A DNA stretch of 64,000 nucleotides from Fidelibacterota bacterium (GCA_021734325.1 JAIPJF010000012.1:31699-95698), one strand, 5' to 3'; shown: positions 55,023 to 63,204, counted from the first letter of the stretch. Notes: generated from the sequence alone by a model not told the origin. Made by a program: numbers and translations.

Positions 55023-55050
55023 ACCCCACTCAAGCAGTGGGGTTTTTTTT
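55023..55050 (+). terminator. Intrinsic terminator of the nuo operon
   Basis: ACCCCACT (55023-55030) pairs with AGTGGGGT (55036-55043) around a CAAGC loop, followed by a run of T to 55050. It starts 24 bases after the nuoN stop. Confidence 0.92.
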
Positions 55051-55350
55051 GTGGTCGAAGACAGAATACAAAGGGTTTGCCTCAGGGTATCTTCAAGGTG
55101 GTGGTGAGTCTCTGTTTTTGCTTTGGGAATAGGTGCAACGGGACCCACATCTCGTTCTTTGAAAACGTACCATTTATTCAATGAACTTTTTTGATAATGG
55201 GTTATTGACCTACCAATCTCAACATATCCAAGCGATTGAGCTCATCGTCTTTGAGTAGGGAAACGTATTTGGGGAACTTTTTAAATGGTAGAATGTGTAA
55301 TGTGAGTATTATGGTCATTAATTAAAAATATTTAATCAGGGAAGGTTACC
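55051..55350. other. Gene-free stretch before the spondin-domain gene
   Basis: 300 bases with no supported frame. The last 70 bases are AT-rich and probably contain the promoter of the next gene (TAGAAT near 55291 is a candidate -10), but no good -35 partner is evident. No palindromes of note. Confidence 0.4.
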
Positions 55351-56034
55351 ATGTATGGAAAACATTTGAATCAATATTTGCTAGCTTGCCAGGCGGTCAG
55401 TATCCTGGTTTTAATTTCTTGTGAAGATCCTGTTCAGGATGAGATGGATGTGACAGCCGAGTACCAGCTCACCTTTAAAAGCACCTGGAGCAGTATGACA
55501 CATCCCTTTGACTTCCCGGCAAGGCCACATTTTTCAGGACTTATTGGTGCCAGTCACAATGCCCAATTCACAGTCTGGGAAGAGGGGCAGCTAGCCTCAG
55601 TTGGGATAAAAGACATGGCCGAGAAGGGACAAAAGACCTCCTTGATAAACGAGATCGATTCCTTAATTCAAATCGGGGAAGCAAACGAGATCTTGTCTGG
55701 GGATGGGATCCCTACCTCACCAGGCAATGTAACCCTGACCTTCCAGATGAATCAGGAATTTCCACTTGTCTCCATTGTCTCTATGCTTGCGCCCAGCCCA
55801 GACTGGTTTGTCGGTGTTTCCAGCCTTGATCTTGCGGCAGACGGCATGTGGAAGGACTCATTGACAATCGACTTGTATGCCTATGATGCTGGGACCGACA
55901 GCGGTGAGGATTATGCATCAGATAACCTCGTGACCAATCCTCCTGAAAATATCTCAATGATCGAAGTCTCACCATTCAAGGTCGACGATACGATTCCTTC
56001 AATTGGAACCTTCACCTTCATTCGGACTGATTAA
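55351..56034 (+). CDS. Spondin-domain lipoprotein
   Basis: A 227-residue protein with a lipoprotein signal ending LVLISC (C24 acylated) and a Spondin_N-like domain: YQLTFKSTWSSMTHPFDFP, HFSGLIGASHNAQFTVWEEG, QLASVGIKDMAEKG and PDWFVGVSSLDL. In bacteria such proteins are small secreted or surface lipoproteins of unknown role, perhaps binding metal through conserved acidic residues. GGGAAGGTTACC precedes the ATG. It stands alone after the nuo operon. Confidence 0.82.
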   Translation: MYGKHLNQYLLACQAVSILVLISCEDPVQDEMDVTAEYQLTFKSTWSSMTHPFDFPARPHFSGLIGASHNAQFTVWEEGQLASVGIKDMAEKGQKTSLINEIDSLIQIGEANEILSGDGIPTSPGNVTLTFQMNQEFPLVSIVSMLAPSPDWFVGVSSLDLAADGMWKDSLTIDLYAYDAGTDSGEDYASDNLVTNPPENISMIEVSPFKVDDTIPSIGTFTFIRTD

Positions 56035-56103
56035 CTGCTGGGACTTCTGCATAAGTGCACAGATGGACCGCGCCACCTCTCGAGTAAACAGGTATCATGC
56101 AGA

Positions 56104-56121
56104 AAGTGGCACGAATGTGAC
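56104..56121 (+). repeat. Short copy of dispersed GTGGCACGAATG repeat
   Basis: AAGTGGCACGAATGTG at 56104-56119 recurs as the right end of a longer repeat at 58047-58090. Only this core is shared; the flanking sequence differs. It lies 70 bases after the spondin gene. Confidence 0.6.
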
Positions 56122-56196
56122 GCGCGATAAACAATATTTTACTCACGGTATACCGCAATGAGCCAGTTACATCGCATAACCTGCTCTGATTTCTGC

Positions 56197-56224
56197 TTGA
56201 CAAGCTATCGGAAAAAACTATAAT
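56197..56224 (+). promoter_or_regulatory. Perfect consensus primary-sigma promoter
   Basis: TTGACA (56197-56202) and TATAAT (56219-56224), both exact consensus, are separated by 16 bases. Transcription would start near 56231, about 200 bases before the reductase gene. The leader contains a small hairpin, TCCAGG-TAG-CCTGGA, at 56346-56360. No other promoter in the window is as close to consensus. Confidence 0.75.
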
Positions 56225-56428
56225 GAGATGATATTTGTCATATTTAAGGTGATTTATAACTCACTCAAAGCATTTGAACATTCATTCTTCAAGCGGCTCT
56301 TGTTAATTCTTCTCCCCATACTGGAAAGAATGGTATGAGATCCAGTCCAGGTAGCCTGGATCGCCAGATTTCAAGCTTGATTGGGCGGCCCGCAGGAGAA
56401 GAATTCTTTGGGTGAACGGAGCTGGAAA

Positions 56429-57133
56429 ATGAAAAAGATATGTGTTGTCGGCGCATCCGGAAAACTCGGCCAGTACATGGTCCAGCGTTGTCTCGACAAA
56501 GGCTTTGAGGTTGTGGGAGTATGTCGACCGCAGAGCGTTAATAAGCTTGATCGATTCAAGGGACGCATTTCCGTTATCCCGGGATTAACCAACGATCGTG
56601 AGGTCATAAAAACCGCAGTAGCTGGCTGTGATGGTGTTCTGACTGTACTCGCACCTTGGGGAATTCAGCAATACTCATCAGGAACTGCACGAGCCGTAAT
56701 GGATTATGCAGAACCTGATGCAAGACTCATTTTCTCCTGTGGATGGCACATCAGTCGAGACGGTCAGGACGTTTATTCCTGGAAACTGAAGCTCTTTGTG
56801 AAGGTCTTTGGCGCTATCGCAAGGTTATTGCGACTGGTTGAACTAGACGATCAGGTTGAGGCAGCTCGGCAGATATTCCAGAGTGATACAAGCTGGACCA
56901 TCGTGAGGGGAAGTGACCTGGAAGAGGGAGAAAGCCAGGGATTGCCTGTCTGGAGCCGCCATGTAGGTGATCCAGTTCTTGCCAGTAATCTGACTCGGCG
57001 GGTTGATTTTGCGCTTTTCATGGTGGAAGCTCTCGAAAATGACGATCTGATCCATGAGGCGCCAGCCATCGTGGGAAGACAATCGCCCTCAGCCTTAGCA
57101 CATATGCAGACAACGTCGAACGAACTGGTTTAA
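56429..57133 (+). CDS. NmrA/SDR-like NAD(P)-binding reductase
   Basis: A 234-residue atypical short-chain reductase. The Rossmann loop is ICVVGASGKLGQYMVQRCL; TVLAPWGIQQYSSG and SWTIVRGSDLEEGES are typical of the NAD(P)-binding NmrA/YwnB group. The classical Tyr-x3-Lys is not clear, so it may be a sensor or bind cofactor without classical SDR catalysis. Start at ATG 56429 with GGAG 7 bases ahead; an earlier frame start at 56381 precedes the conserved strand and is less likely. Followed after 22 bases by a DUF4386 gene. Confidence 0.8.
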   Translation: MKKICVVGASGKLGQYMVQRCLDKGFEVVGVCRPQSVNKLDRFKGRISVIPGLTNDREVIKTAVAGCDGVLTVLAPWGIQQYSSGTARAVMDYAEPDARLIFSCGWHISRDGQDVYSWKLKLFVKVFGAIARLLRLVELDDQVEAARQIFQSDTSWTIVRGSDLEEGESQGLPVWSRHVGDPVLASNLTRRVDFALFMVEALENDDLIHEAPAIVGRQSPSALAHMQTTSNELV

Positions 57134-57155
57134 AAAATTTGGAGGAAAAAGCACA

Positions 57156-57830
57156 ATGAACATCATTAACAAGAGCGAAGGGGCAATATCCCTTTCAAAC
57201 GCAGGATTGATCACGGGTATAGGATTAGTTCTTATGACCGTGTTGGCACTAGTTGCAATGCCCTCGATTCAAGGATTGTCAGCCATTAACATTGCCGATG
57301 ATTTGGTAAAAGAAATAATCAAGCAGGAAACGGGTTTTCGCATCAATATCGTGCTCGTCCTGGTCATCGTCCTGCTGGATGTGATGCTGGCATGGTCCAT
57401 GTATCTTCTGGTCAAGCCTGTTAACGAAAACCTGGCGCTTCTACAGGGCTGGCTGCGAATGGTCTATGCCGCTGTTTTTGCTGCGGCCCTTGGTAATCTC
57501 ATTTCAATCACGGATCTGCTGCATCAAGCCGGTGCCGAAGTACAAATCGCCAGTCTCCTGGATGGATTCATGAATGCCTGGAGTTTGGGTCTGACCATTT
57601 TTGGACTGCACCTGGTGGTGTTGGGCTATCTGATCATAAAATCGACCTACATCCCTAAAGTTATTGGCTATCTGGTCGTTCTTGCCGGGGCAGGATACAT
57701 GATTGATAGTATTGGTAAAATCCTTTTTGCCGACTACGTACTGAATGTGGGCATGTTTACCTTCTTTGGCGAGGTCCTGCTGGGATTCTGGCTGGTATTC
57801 AAAGCAAGAAGCCTTGCCGTGGATAGCTGA
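57156..57830 (+). CDS. DUF4386 family membrane protein
   Basis: A 224-residue protein with six predicted membrane segments. LVIVLLDVMLAWSMYLLVKPVNENLALL, LRMVYAAVFAAALGNL and FGLHLVVLGYLIIKSTYIPK match the DUF4386 pattern (quoted pieces: AWSMYLLVKPVNENLALL). Function unknown. GGAGG lies 7-11 bases before the ATG. Probably cotranscribed with the reductase from the consensus promoter upstream. Confidence 0.82.
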   Translation: MNIINKSEGAISLSNAGLITGIGLVLMTVLALVAMPSIQGLSAINIADDLVKEIIKQETGFRINIVLVLVIVLLDVMLAWSMYLLVKPVNENLALLQGWLRMVYAAVFAAALGNLISITDLLHQAGAEVQIASLLDGFMNAWSLGLTIFGLHLVVLGYLIIKSTYIPKVIGYLVVLAGAGYMIDSIGKILFADYVLNVGMFTFFGEVLLGFWLVFKARSLAVDS

Positions 57831-58256
57831 TCAATCAGTTTTCAATAGGTCACATAAACCTGTAATTCGACCCCTGCGCCGAAGCTCGTCCTGTTATTCA
57901 GAGCTATGGGGCAGCTGCCTCTGCTCTGACGAGCGAAGGCGGGGAGATTCAAAAGACCTGATCCTTTCAATTCCTTACGTGGCACCGTATCAGGCTGACT
58001 ATCAGCGACTTATGGATACGGAGAAGCAGTCACTCAACTCAGAATATTCACTCCAGATCACTGAGCTTCACGGGACAAGTGGCACGAATGTGGCACGAGG
58101 TGAACTCTTCGCTCAATTTTCTTGGCTCGATTTATTTGCATGCAGATGCACATGCACATGGACAACAGAAAGGATTTTGATTTTGCATCTGACGATACCT
58201 TGGTTCCAGAAGGGACATTAAAAATCGAATCGTCGCCCATTTCTTTAGGTAATCAT
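57831..58256. other. Gene-free stretch with palindrome and dispersed repeat
   Basis: 426 bases without a supported gene. It contains an imperfect palindrome at about 57882-57952 whose outer arms are CCGAAGCTCGTC and GACGAGCGAAGGCGGGG, and one copy of a 44-base repeat (58047-58090). A frame across the region (57745-58221) overlaps the DUF4386 gene and has no recognisable content. Confidence 0.55.
58047..58090 (+). repeat. 44-base dispersed repeat, copy 1
   Basis: Shares 39 of 44 positions with 58832-58875. The first 25 bases are identical (beginning TTCACTCCAGATCACTGAGC), a short variable part follows, and the last ten (GTGGCACGAATG core) are identical again. Directly followed by a second GTGGCACGA. 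It flanks the tautomerase gene on one side, with copy 2 on the other. Confidence 0.8.
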
Positions 58257-58460
58257 TCAGCTGCCTTCAGCTTTGACTTTTGGTAGCGATCCTCCGATCG
58301 CCCAGTCTCCTTGTTTGACTTCTTCGATCAGGACCCAGGTTTTATCCCGCATCGCTTCTCCTTCAACCTCGATCATGGCTTCGGTCACTTTTTTAAGCAT
58401 GCTTTCTTTCTGCTCTTTCGAGAAAACCCCCTCTATGACTTTGATAGTCGCGATTGGCAT
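58257..58460 (-). CDS. 4-oxalocrotonate tautomerase-family protein
   Basis: A 67-residue protein starting M-P-I-A-T-I-K-V; after removal of Met, Pro1 would be the catalytic base. The second of two adjacent ATGs is chosen so that proline follows directly. FSKEQKESMLKKVTEAMIEVEG and KTWVLIEEVKQGDWAIGG are typical of the family (the latter seen as VLIEEVKQGDWAIGG). Probably a hexameric tautomerase of unknown substrate. AGAGAGG lies just upstream. It is bracketed by two copies of a dispersed repeat. Confidence 0.9.
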   Translation of the reverse strand: MPIATIKVIEGVFSKEQKESMLKKVTEAMIEVEGEAMRDKTWVLIEEVKQGDWAIGGSLPKVKAEGS

Positions 58461-58918
58461 CATTACCTCTCTTAGTTTTTGTTCAAATGGTGGATAATCA
58501 TAACATGATAATATAAGTCACATAAAGTCATTTAGTCCATCCATTTTAAATTGGAATTGTGAAGATTTAGTCTGATTGGAAATGAGATGTTCTCCGCGAT
58601 TGATGAAAGGGAATGCTATGATTCGTGGACATTATTTCTACATCAAATGGCGCGAATCTGGAATTTGTACACATGGGAACAATATAACAAAATGTTATTA
58701 TTTTAATTGTGGATATTCCTGGCAGTGTGGAGATACAAAAGACTCTAATCAATCAAATCTTTACATAGTACCATATATCCCTGATATCAGGGACTTAGAG
58801 GATCGCCAGAACCGTCTTAAAACTTGGAATTTTCACTCCAGATCACTGAGCTTCACAGAGTAGGTGGCACGAATGAGATTTTAAGTATATTAAATCATTG
58901 TTTTAAGAATGTCTGATT
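58461..58918. other. Gene-free stretch between tautomerase and GIY-YIG genes
   Basis: About 458 bases, AT-rich. A frame at 58576-58863 has scattered Cys and no family resemblance, and its end runs through the dispersed repeat, so I do not call it. A perfect 14-base palindrome, CCCTGATATCAGGG, lies at 58779-58792. Repeat copy 2 is at 58832-58875. Confidence 0.5.
58832..58875 (+). repeat. 44-base dispersed repeat, copy 2
   Basis: Second copy of the unit at 58047-58090, same orientation, 785 bases downstream. Identical over the first 25 bases and the last ten. Unlike copy 1, the following sequence is not another GTGGCACGA. Confidence 0.8.
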
Positions 58919-59161
58919 TTATCGCAAGTGTTTCTTTGAAAAAGCTCTGCCTGATCCTGACTTTAGGTACTTTTCAAAGGCTTGCGCTTTTTCATCATCT
59001 TCAAATGCAGTATAAGAGATAATTTTCCACGGTCGATATTTTGACGTATAGGGAGATTTGCCACTATTGTGGTCGGCAAGGCGATGTTCTATATCCTTTG
59101 TTAGGCCCGTATAATATTGCTCTTGATTTTCAGTACTTTGAATCGTGTAAACGAATTTCAA
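58919..59161 (-). CDS. GIY-YIG domain protein (UPF0213 type)
   Basis: An 80-residue single-domain protein. The GIY-YIG elements appear as FVYTIQST and QYYTGLT, followed by the catalytic-helix Arg in IEHRLADHNSGKSPYTSKYRPW and the Glu in AFEKYLKSGSGRAF. These small proteins are putative structure-specific nucleases, function unproven. It lies 117 bases downstream of tmRNA on the same strand; the gap holds a palindromic repeat. Confidence 0.88.
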   Translation of the reverse strand: MKFVYTIQSTENQEQYYTGLTKDIEHRLADHNSGKSPYTSKYRPWKIISYTAFEDDEKAQAFEKYLKSGSGRAFSKKHLR

Positions 59162-59254
59162 TGGTGTTCCTCCTTCGTCAAGACTACGGCGGACAGCCTT
59201 CGCATCAAATATTTATCCTCTCAAGAGAAAGAAAATTATTTTCGGTAAAGCCTG

Positions 59255-59280
59255 CCAGCCGAAGCTTTAGCGAAGGCTGG
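59255..59280. repeat. Palindromic repeat abutting the tmRNA 3' end
   Basis: Outer arms CCAGCC (59255-59260) and GGCTGG (59275-59280) enclose GAAGCTTTAGCGAA. Its right end supplies the tmRNA CCA (as TGG at 59278-59280). Similar CGAAG...GCGAAGGC pieces occur near 57882-57952 and 63064-63086. On the tmRNA strand it could fold after the gene and help end transcription, but no T-run follows. Confidence 0.6.
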
Positions 59281-59636
59281 TGGAGGCGGGGAGAATCGAA
59301 CTCCCGTCCGCAAAGCAAAGCCGATTAGCGTCTACATGTTTAGACCGAACTTTAAATTCGCAGGCAAGGCTCCTTCGGACAGGATCATTTACCCACTATT
59401 CAGCTAAATTTAAGATTCCCACCGCTGACGAGTGAGTCTCCGATCCCATTTTAGCGACGCCCCAGACCCTGCCAATGGGCAAGAGCAGAGAAGGAACGAG
59501 CTGCTATTTAATTAAGCAGCTAGTGCGTAGTTAGATTCGCCGTTTATAATAGGCGTCCAATTTTTTTGAGTGATTTTGGGAAAACACTACATGCAGCCAA
59601 TGGTCTTCGTCATCCCGTCGAAACCAGGTCGCCCCC
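59278..59636 (-). ncRNA. ssrA: tmRNA (single-piece)
   Basis: On the minus strand the 5' end reads GGGGGCGACCTGGTTTCGAC, and the 3' end is the T-arm GGGAGTTCGATTCTCCC followed by CGCCTCC-A-CCA. GGGGGCG and CGCCTCC pair fully over seven bases with one G-T. The tag reading frame ends NGESNYALAA then TAA (at about 59510 on the plus strand), matching the usual -ALAA degradation signal. The 359-base length and position of the tag fit a normal single-piece tmRNA that rescues stalled ribosomes with SmpB. smpB is not in the window. Confidence 0.95.
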
Positions 59637-59814
59637 AATTGTCATAGAGCACCGGAATAAACACATTTTCCATGGCAGAAAGCAACTCATTTCTTGTCTC
59701 ATTCCCTTTAGCTGTTTATTTATCCGCATACCGAAGCTATTCAGCATTGGATGAGATGATTGATTATATTGAGCAGCTTTTAAAAATTTAGCGTTACCTG
59801 AGGAGGAACGACCC

Positions 59815-61707
59815 ATGAGAACCCGATTTCAGTTACAACTAATCGTATTGCTTGCGCTTTTGCTTTGTGGAAGTGTTTTTGCCGAGCCCAAAACAAGAGC
59901 AGACATTGATGCTGCCTATAAATGGACCCTGGAAGATGTTTATCCCGACTGGGATGCCTGGGAAATGGACCTCAATAAACTGAAAGGTCTCATTGATGAG
60001 ATCGCAGGCTTGAAAGGAACGCTCACACAGGGCCCAGAGCAGCTGCTGAAGGCATTTCAACTGGAAGATGATCTGGGAATACTCATTGATGCCGTCTATG
60101 GCTATCCTGCCATGACCAGAGACCTGGATAATCGGGATAATGAAGTTTATGCCAAACTCCAGCAAGTTCAGATCCTGTATGCCAGCTATGGAACGGCAAC
60201 TTCCTGGATGAACCCTGAAATTCTCACCATCCCGTGGGAGACCATGAAACAATGGTTAGACAATACCAAAGCACTGGCACCTTACAGATTCTCCGTGGAA
60301 GACCTGTACCGTGAGCAAAAACATGTACTTGATGCAGAAGGGGAGAAACTTTTATCCTACTTCTCACAATTCAGGGGAAACCCCAGCGATATTCACAATC
60401 AGCTCTCCACTGCTGACATCAAATTTGAAACAATTACATTGTCGACAGATGAAGAGGTTACCGTAAGCCCAGGTGAATATTATAAGATCCTATCCTCCAA
60501 TAGAAATCAGGAGGACAGGAAGAATGCCTTCCTCTCGCGTAATGGTGTTTATAACAAGACTATCAATACCTATGCAGAAGTCTATAACGGTATTTGTCAG
60601 CGCGATTGGGCCATGGCTCAGGCACGTAAGTATGGATCAACTTTGGAACGTTCACTGGAAAGCAACAATATTCCTGTTGATGTTTATATGAATCTTGTTT
60701 CAACAGTAAAAAAAGGTACAGCTCCTCTACAACGTTATCATGCGCTGCGCAAGGAAGCCCTGGGCTTAAGCGAGTATCACCTGTATGATAGTTCAATCCC
60801 TGTGGTGGAGATCGACGAAAACTACGAATATGACAATATGAAAGATGGTATTATCAAATCGGTTAAACCTTTGGGCAAAGCATATACGGAAAAACTGGAG
60901 CAGGCCTTCACACCAGGCTGGGTTGATGTGTATGAAACCGAGGGTAAAACTACGGGTGCATATTCTGGTGGTGTTTATGGCGTCCATCCCTTCATGCTCC
61001 TGAATTACAATAATACGCTGGACAATGTTTTTACTCTGGCGCATGAAATGGGGCACACAGTCCACACAATGTTCGCTCAGGAAGCTCAACCCTTTTCCAT
61101 GTCAAATTATACATTGTTTGTTGCCGAGGTAGCATCCACAATGAATGAGGCACTCCTTCTGGATCAGATGTTGTCTGAGACAAAAGATCCCAAAGAACGT
61201 CTGGTATTATTGAGTCATGCCATCAATAGTATTGAAGGCACCTTCTATACACAGACGATGTGGGCAGATTATGAGTTGCAAGTGCACCAACTGGCTGAGA
61301 ATGGTCAGCCCATTACGGCTGAAATATTGATTTCCATGTATCACCAGTTGTCACAGGAATATTATGGTGAAAGTGTTACTCCTGACGAATTATATGACAT
61401 CACCTGGGCTCGAATTGGACACTTTTACTTTGCCCCTTACTATGTCTATCAGTATGCCACCAGTTTTGCAGCCTCAGCAAAATTGCACCAGGACATAACC
61501 GAAGGTTCACGAAAAGACAAAAAGGCTGCCGTGGAAAGATATGTGAATCTCTTGAAATCAGGAGGAAGTGACTATCCTGTAGATCAATTGAAGAAAGCTG
61601 GTGTGGACATGACTCAGCCCGATGCAGTTCAGGCAGTAATGGACCAATTGACCAATCTTGTTGATCAATATGAGAAGGAACTCAAGGCTCTAAAATTAAT
61701 TGACTGA
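59815..61707 (+). CDS. pepF: Oligoendopeptidase F (M3B), secreted form
   Basis: A 630-residue zinc metallopeptidase with a signal peptide (LLALLLCGSVFAEPK), so periplasmic or secreted, unlike the cytoplasmic PepF of lactic bacteria. The zinc site is H410-E411-M-G-H414 with the third ligand Glu in VAEVASTMNEALLL. Other landmarks are YAEVYNGICQRDWAMAQARKYGSTLE (seen as NGICQRDWAMAQARKYGS), GAYSGGVYGVHPFMLLNY and WARIGHFYFAPYYVYQYATS. It cleaves short peptides of about 7-17 residues. GAGGAGG precedes the ATG. Confidence 0.95.
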   Translation: MRTRFQLQLIVLLALLLCGSVFAEPKTRADIDAAYKWTLEDVYPDWDAWEMDLNKLKGLIDEIAGLKGTLTQGPEQLLKAFQLEDDLGILIDAVYGYPAMTRDLDNRDNEVYAKLQQVQILYASYGTATSWMNPEILTIPWETMKQWLDNTKALAPYRFSVEDLYREQKHVLDAEGEKLLSYFSQFRGNPSDIHNQLSTADIKFETITLSTDEEVTVSPGEYYKILSSNRNQEDRKNAFLSRNGVYNKTINTYAEVYNGICQRDWAMAQARKYGSTLERSLESNNIPVDVYMNLVSTVKKGTAPLQRYHALRKEALGLSEYHLYDSSIPVVEIDENYEYDNMKDGIIKSVKPLGKAYTEKLEQAFTPGWVDVYETEGKTTGAYSGGVYGVHPFMLLNYNNTLDNVFTLAHEMGHTVHTMFAQEAQPFSMSNYTLFVAEVASTMNEALLLDQMLSETKDPKERLVLLSHAINSIEGTFYTQTMWADYELQVHQLAENGQPITAEILISMYHQLSQEYYGESVTPDELYDITWARIGHFYFAPYYVYQYATSFAASAKLHQDITEGSRKDKKAAVERYVNLLKSGGSDYPVDQLKKAGVDMTQPDAVQAVMDQLTNLVDQYEKELKALKLID

Positions 61708-61727
61708 TCTCGATTTGAAAATCGTTG

Positions 61728-61749
61728 ACCCCCAACTTGAGTTGGGGGT
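61728..61749 (+). terminator. Hairpin after pepF, weak terminator
   Basis: ACCCCCAAC-TTGA-GTTGGGGGT is a perfect stem with a TTGA loop 21 bases after the pepF stop. It is followed by TAACAC rather than T, so termination would be weak; it may be a REP-like element. Confidence 0.5.
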
Positions 61750-61837
61750 TAACACTCTCCTTAAGAATATCAAAATCGTTTTAAGGGTTTCAACAAGCGA
61801 ACCTGTTAAAGTAGTTTGTTCTTAATGATTGTAAAAC

Positions 61838-61857
61838 CACCTGACTGAAGTCAGGTG
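61838..61857. repeat. Second intergenic hairpin, REP-like
   Basis: CACCTGAC-TGAA-GTCAGGTG, perfect eight-base arms with a TGAA loop, then TTACTC. The layout resembles the hairpin at 61728 (similar loop and similar following GTTA(AC)ACTC/GTTACTC), although the arms differ. Confidence 0.55.
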
Positions 61858-61871
61858 TTACTCAGAGGTGA

Positions 61872-62030
61872 CAGATAGATGCCTCGTATATCCAGCATGA
61901 TATTCCACTCCATATTCCATGGATACTCTCCCGGCAAACTGACAAAGATGGTATTGTTTCAACCACTGAAAAGGTCGCCTCCCTCCAGGACCTGCAGGTG
62001 GTGACTGGTGTGGAATTGGTCATCCAGTGA
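61872..62030 (+). pseudogene. C-terminal remnant of an unidentified gene ahead of psuG
   Basis: A frame open from 61872 without a start codon encodes 52 residues that look like true protein: PLHIPWILSRQTDKDG then VSTTEKVASLQDLQVVTG and ELVIQ, ending at TGA 62028-62030. Composition and amphipathic pattern are protein-like, and upstream the frame is closed by TGA at 61869. I do not recognise the family. The best reading is the tail of a gene whose front was lost, perhaps together with the hairpin-bearing sequence upstream. Confidence 0.45.
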
Positions 62031-62074
62031 AAACATCAATTGTCATGGCTAACTTGGAGAGTAATTTCAACGTT

Positions 62075-62992
62075 ATGGAGCAGCAGCAGATCTCAGTTTC
62101 CGAAGAAGTCCAGAAAGCACTTTCTGCTGGCAAGCCGGTTCTGGCTCTTGAATCGACAATTATTGCCCACGGTATGCCCTATCCTGAGAATCTTGAGTTC
62201 GCCAGAGAGGCAGAATCACTGACCAGGAAATCAGGAGTTGTCCCGGCCACAATCGCCATTCTTGGCGGCAGAATCTGTATCGGATTGAATGCAGATCAGT
62301 TGGAGCAGCTGGCATCAGACAAGGCAGTAGTCAAAGTTGCTACTCGGGAAATTGGCTTGACTCTGGCAGAGAAAGGAAGTGGAGCCACAACGGTTTCGGC
62401 AACGATGAGGCTTGCCAGGCTGGCAGGAATACACGTCTTTGCAACTGGTGGGATCGGGGGTGTTCACAGGGGGGCTGGTTCGAGCTTTGACATCTCGGCC
62501 GATCTTATTGAATTATCGCGTACCTCAGTCATTGTTGTTTCTGCAGGTGCCAAGGCGATCCTGGATCTACCAAAGACCTTGGAATATCTTGAAACCATGA
62601 GTGTCCCAGTAATTGGTTATGGAACCTCTGAATTTCCGGCCTTCTATTCCCGGAATTCTGGTCTGAAACTGACTTCCCGATTGGACGATCCTGGTCTGAT
62701 CGCTCGTGCATTTCAGCATCAGATCCAGTTAGGAATCCCTGCTGGTATGCTGGTGGCCAATCCCTTACCAAAAGAGTATGATATTCCCTTCGCAGAGATG
62801 GAAAAGCATATCGAACAAGCAGTGCAAGATGCTGATAATCAGGGAATTAAGGGAAAAGCATTGACACCCTATCTTTTGGGGCGTATCGTTGAACTCACAG
62901 GAGGACGTAGCTTAGAGACCAATCGATCGCTGGCTTTGAACAATGTTGACTTGGGTTGTAAAATAGCGAAAAAGCTCACAGAACTGGCTTGA
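62075..62992 (+). CDS. psuG: Pseudouridine-5'-phosphate glycosidase
   Basis: A 305-residue enzyme that splits pseudouridine 5'-phosphate into uracil and ribose 5-phosphate. Signature parts: ALESTIIAHGMPYPEN, VPATIAILGGRICIGL, VKVATREIGL, GATTVSATMRLA, FATGGIGGVHRGA, SAGAKAILDLPKTLEYLE and GYGTSEFPAFY. ATG 62075 gives a normal N terminus (MEQQQISVSEEV), matching E. coli PsuG; GTG 62027 or ATG 62045 would extend it, and none has a good ribosome-binding site. The pseudouridine kinase gene psuK, its usual partner, is not adjacent. Confidence 0.93.
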   Translation: MEQQQISVSEEVQKALSAGKPVLALESTIIAHGMPYPENLEFAREAESLTRKSGVVPATIAILGGRICIGLNADQLEQLASDKAVVKVATREIGLTLAEKGSGATTVSATMRLARLAGIHVFATGGIGGVHRGAGSSFDISADLIELSRTSVIVVSAGAKAILDLPKTLEYLETMSVPVIGYGTSEFPAFYSRNSGLKLTSRLDDPGLIARAFQHQIQLGIPAGMLVANPLPKEYDIPFAEMEKHIEQAVQDADNQGIKGKALTPYLLGRIVELTGGRSLETNRSLALNNVDLGCKIAKKLTELA

Positions 62993-63204
62993 ATTAGCTT
63001 GTCCTGAAACTATATTCATGCCGCTTTTTGTTCTGACAAATGATTTTGTCAGAACAACCACACCGAAGCCTTGAGGCGAAGGCGGGTAATATTTGAAATA
63101 TTGGTGCTAGCTTGAGAGAGGCCCGTCTTCCTCCGCCGTGGCGGAGTTCGCCGCGGCTCGGATGCAATTTTCTGCAGGTCTCTTTTTTTGTACCAAACAG
63201 TATT
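62993..63204. other. Gene-free stretch with palindromes
   Basis: Holds the 13-base-arm hairpin at 63028-63057 and a CCGAAGCCTTGAGGCGAAGGCGGG element at 63063-63086, related to the palindrome at the tmRNA 3' end. No frame is supported. Confidence 0.5.
63028..63057. repeat. Perfect 13-base inverted repeat
   Basis: TTGTTCTGACAAA and TTTGTCAGAACAA flank a TGAT loop. It is 36 bases after the psuG stop but is followed by CCACACC on the plus strand, so it is not a standard terminator. On the minus strand it is followed by AAAAGCGG. Possibly a REP-like element or operator. Confidence 0.7.

Noticed and set aside
57745..58221. 158-codon plus-strand frame
   Set aside because: It overlaps the DUF4386 gene in another frame, then runs through a palindrome and a dispersed repeat, and has no recognisable protein features.
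58779..58792. Perfect palindrome CCCTGATATCAGGG as an operator
   Set aside because: There is no promoter or gene start positioned to use it; one 14-base palindrome in AT-rich sequence can be chance.
58576..58863. 95-codon Cys-containing frame
   Set aside because: It has no family resemblance, its end is made of the dispersed repeat, and its start has no ribosome-binding site.
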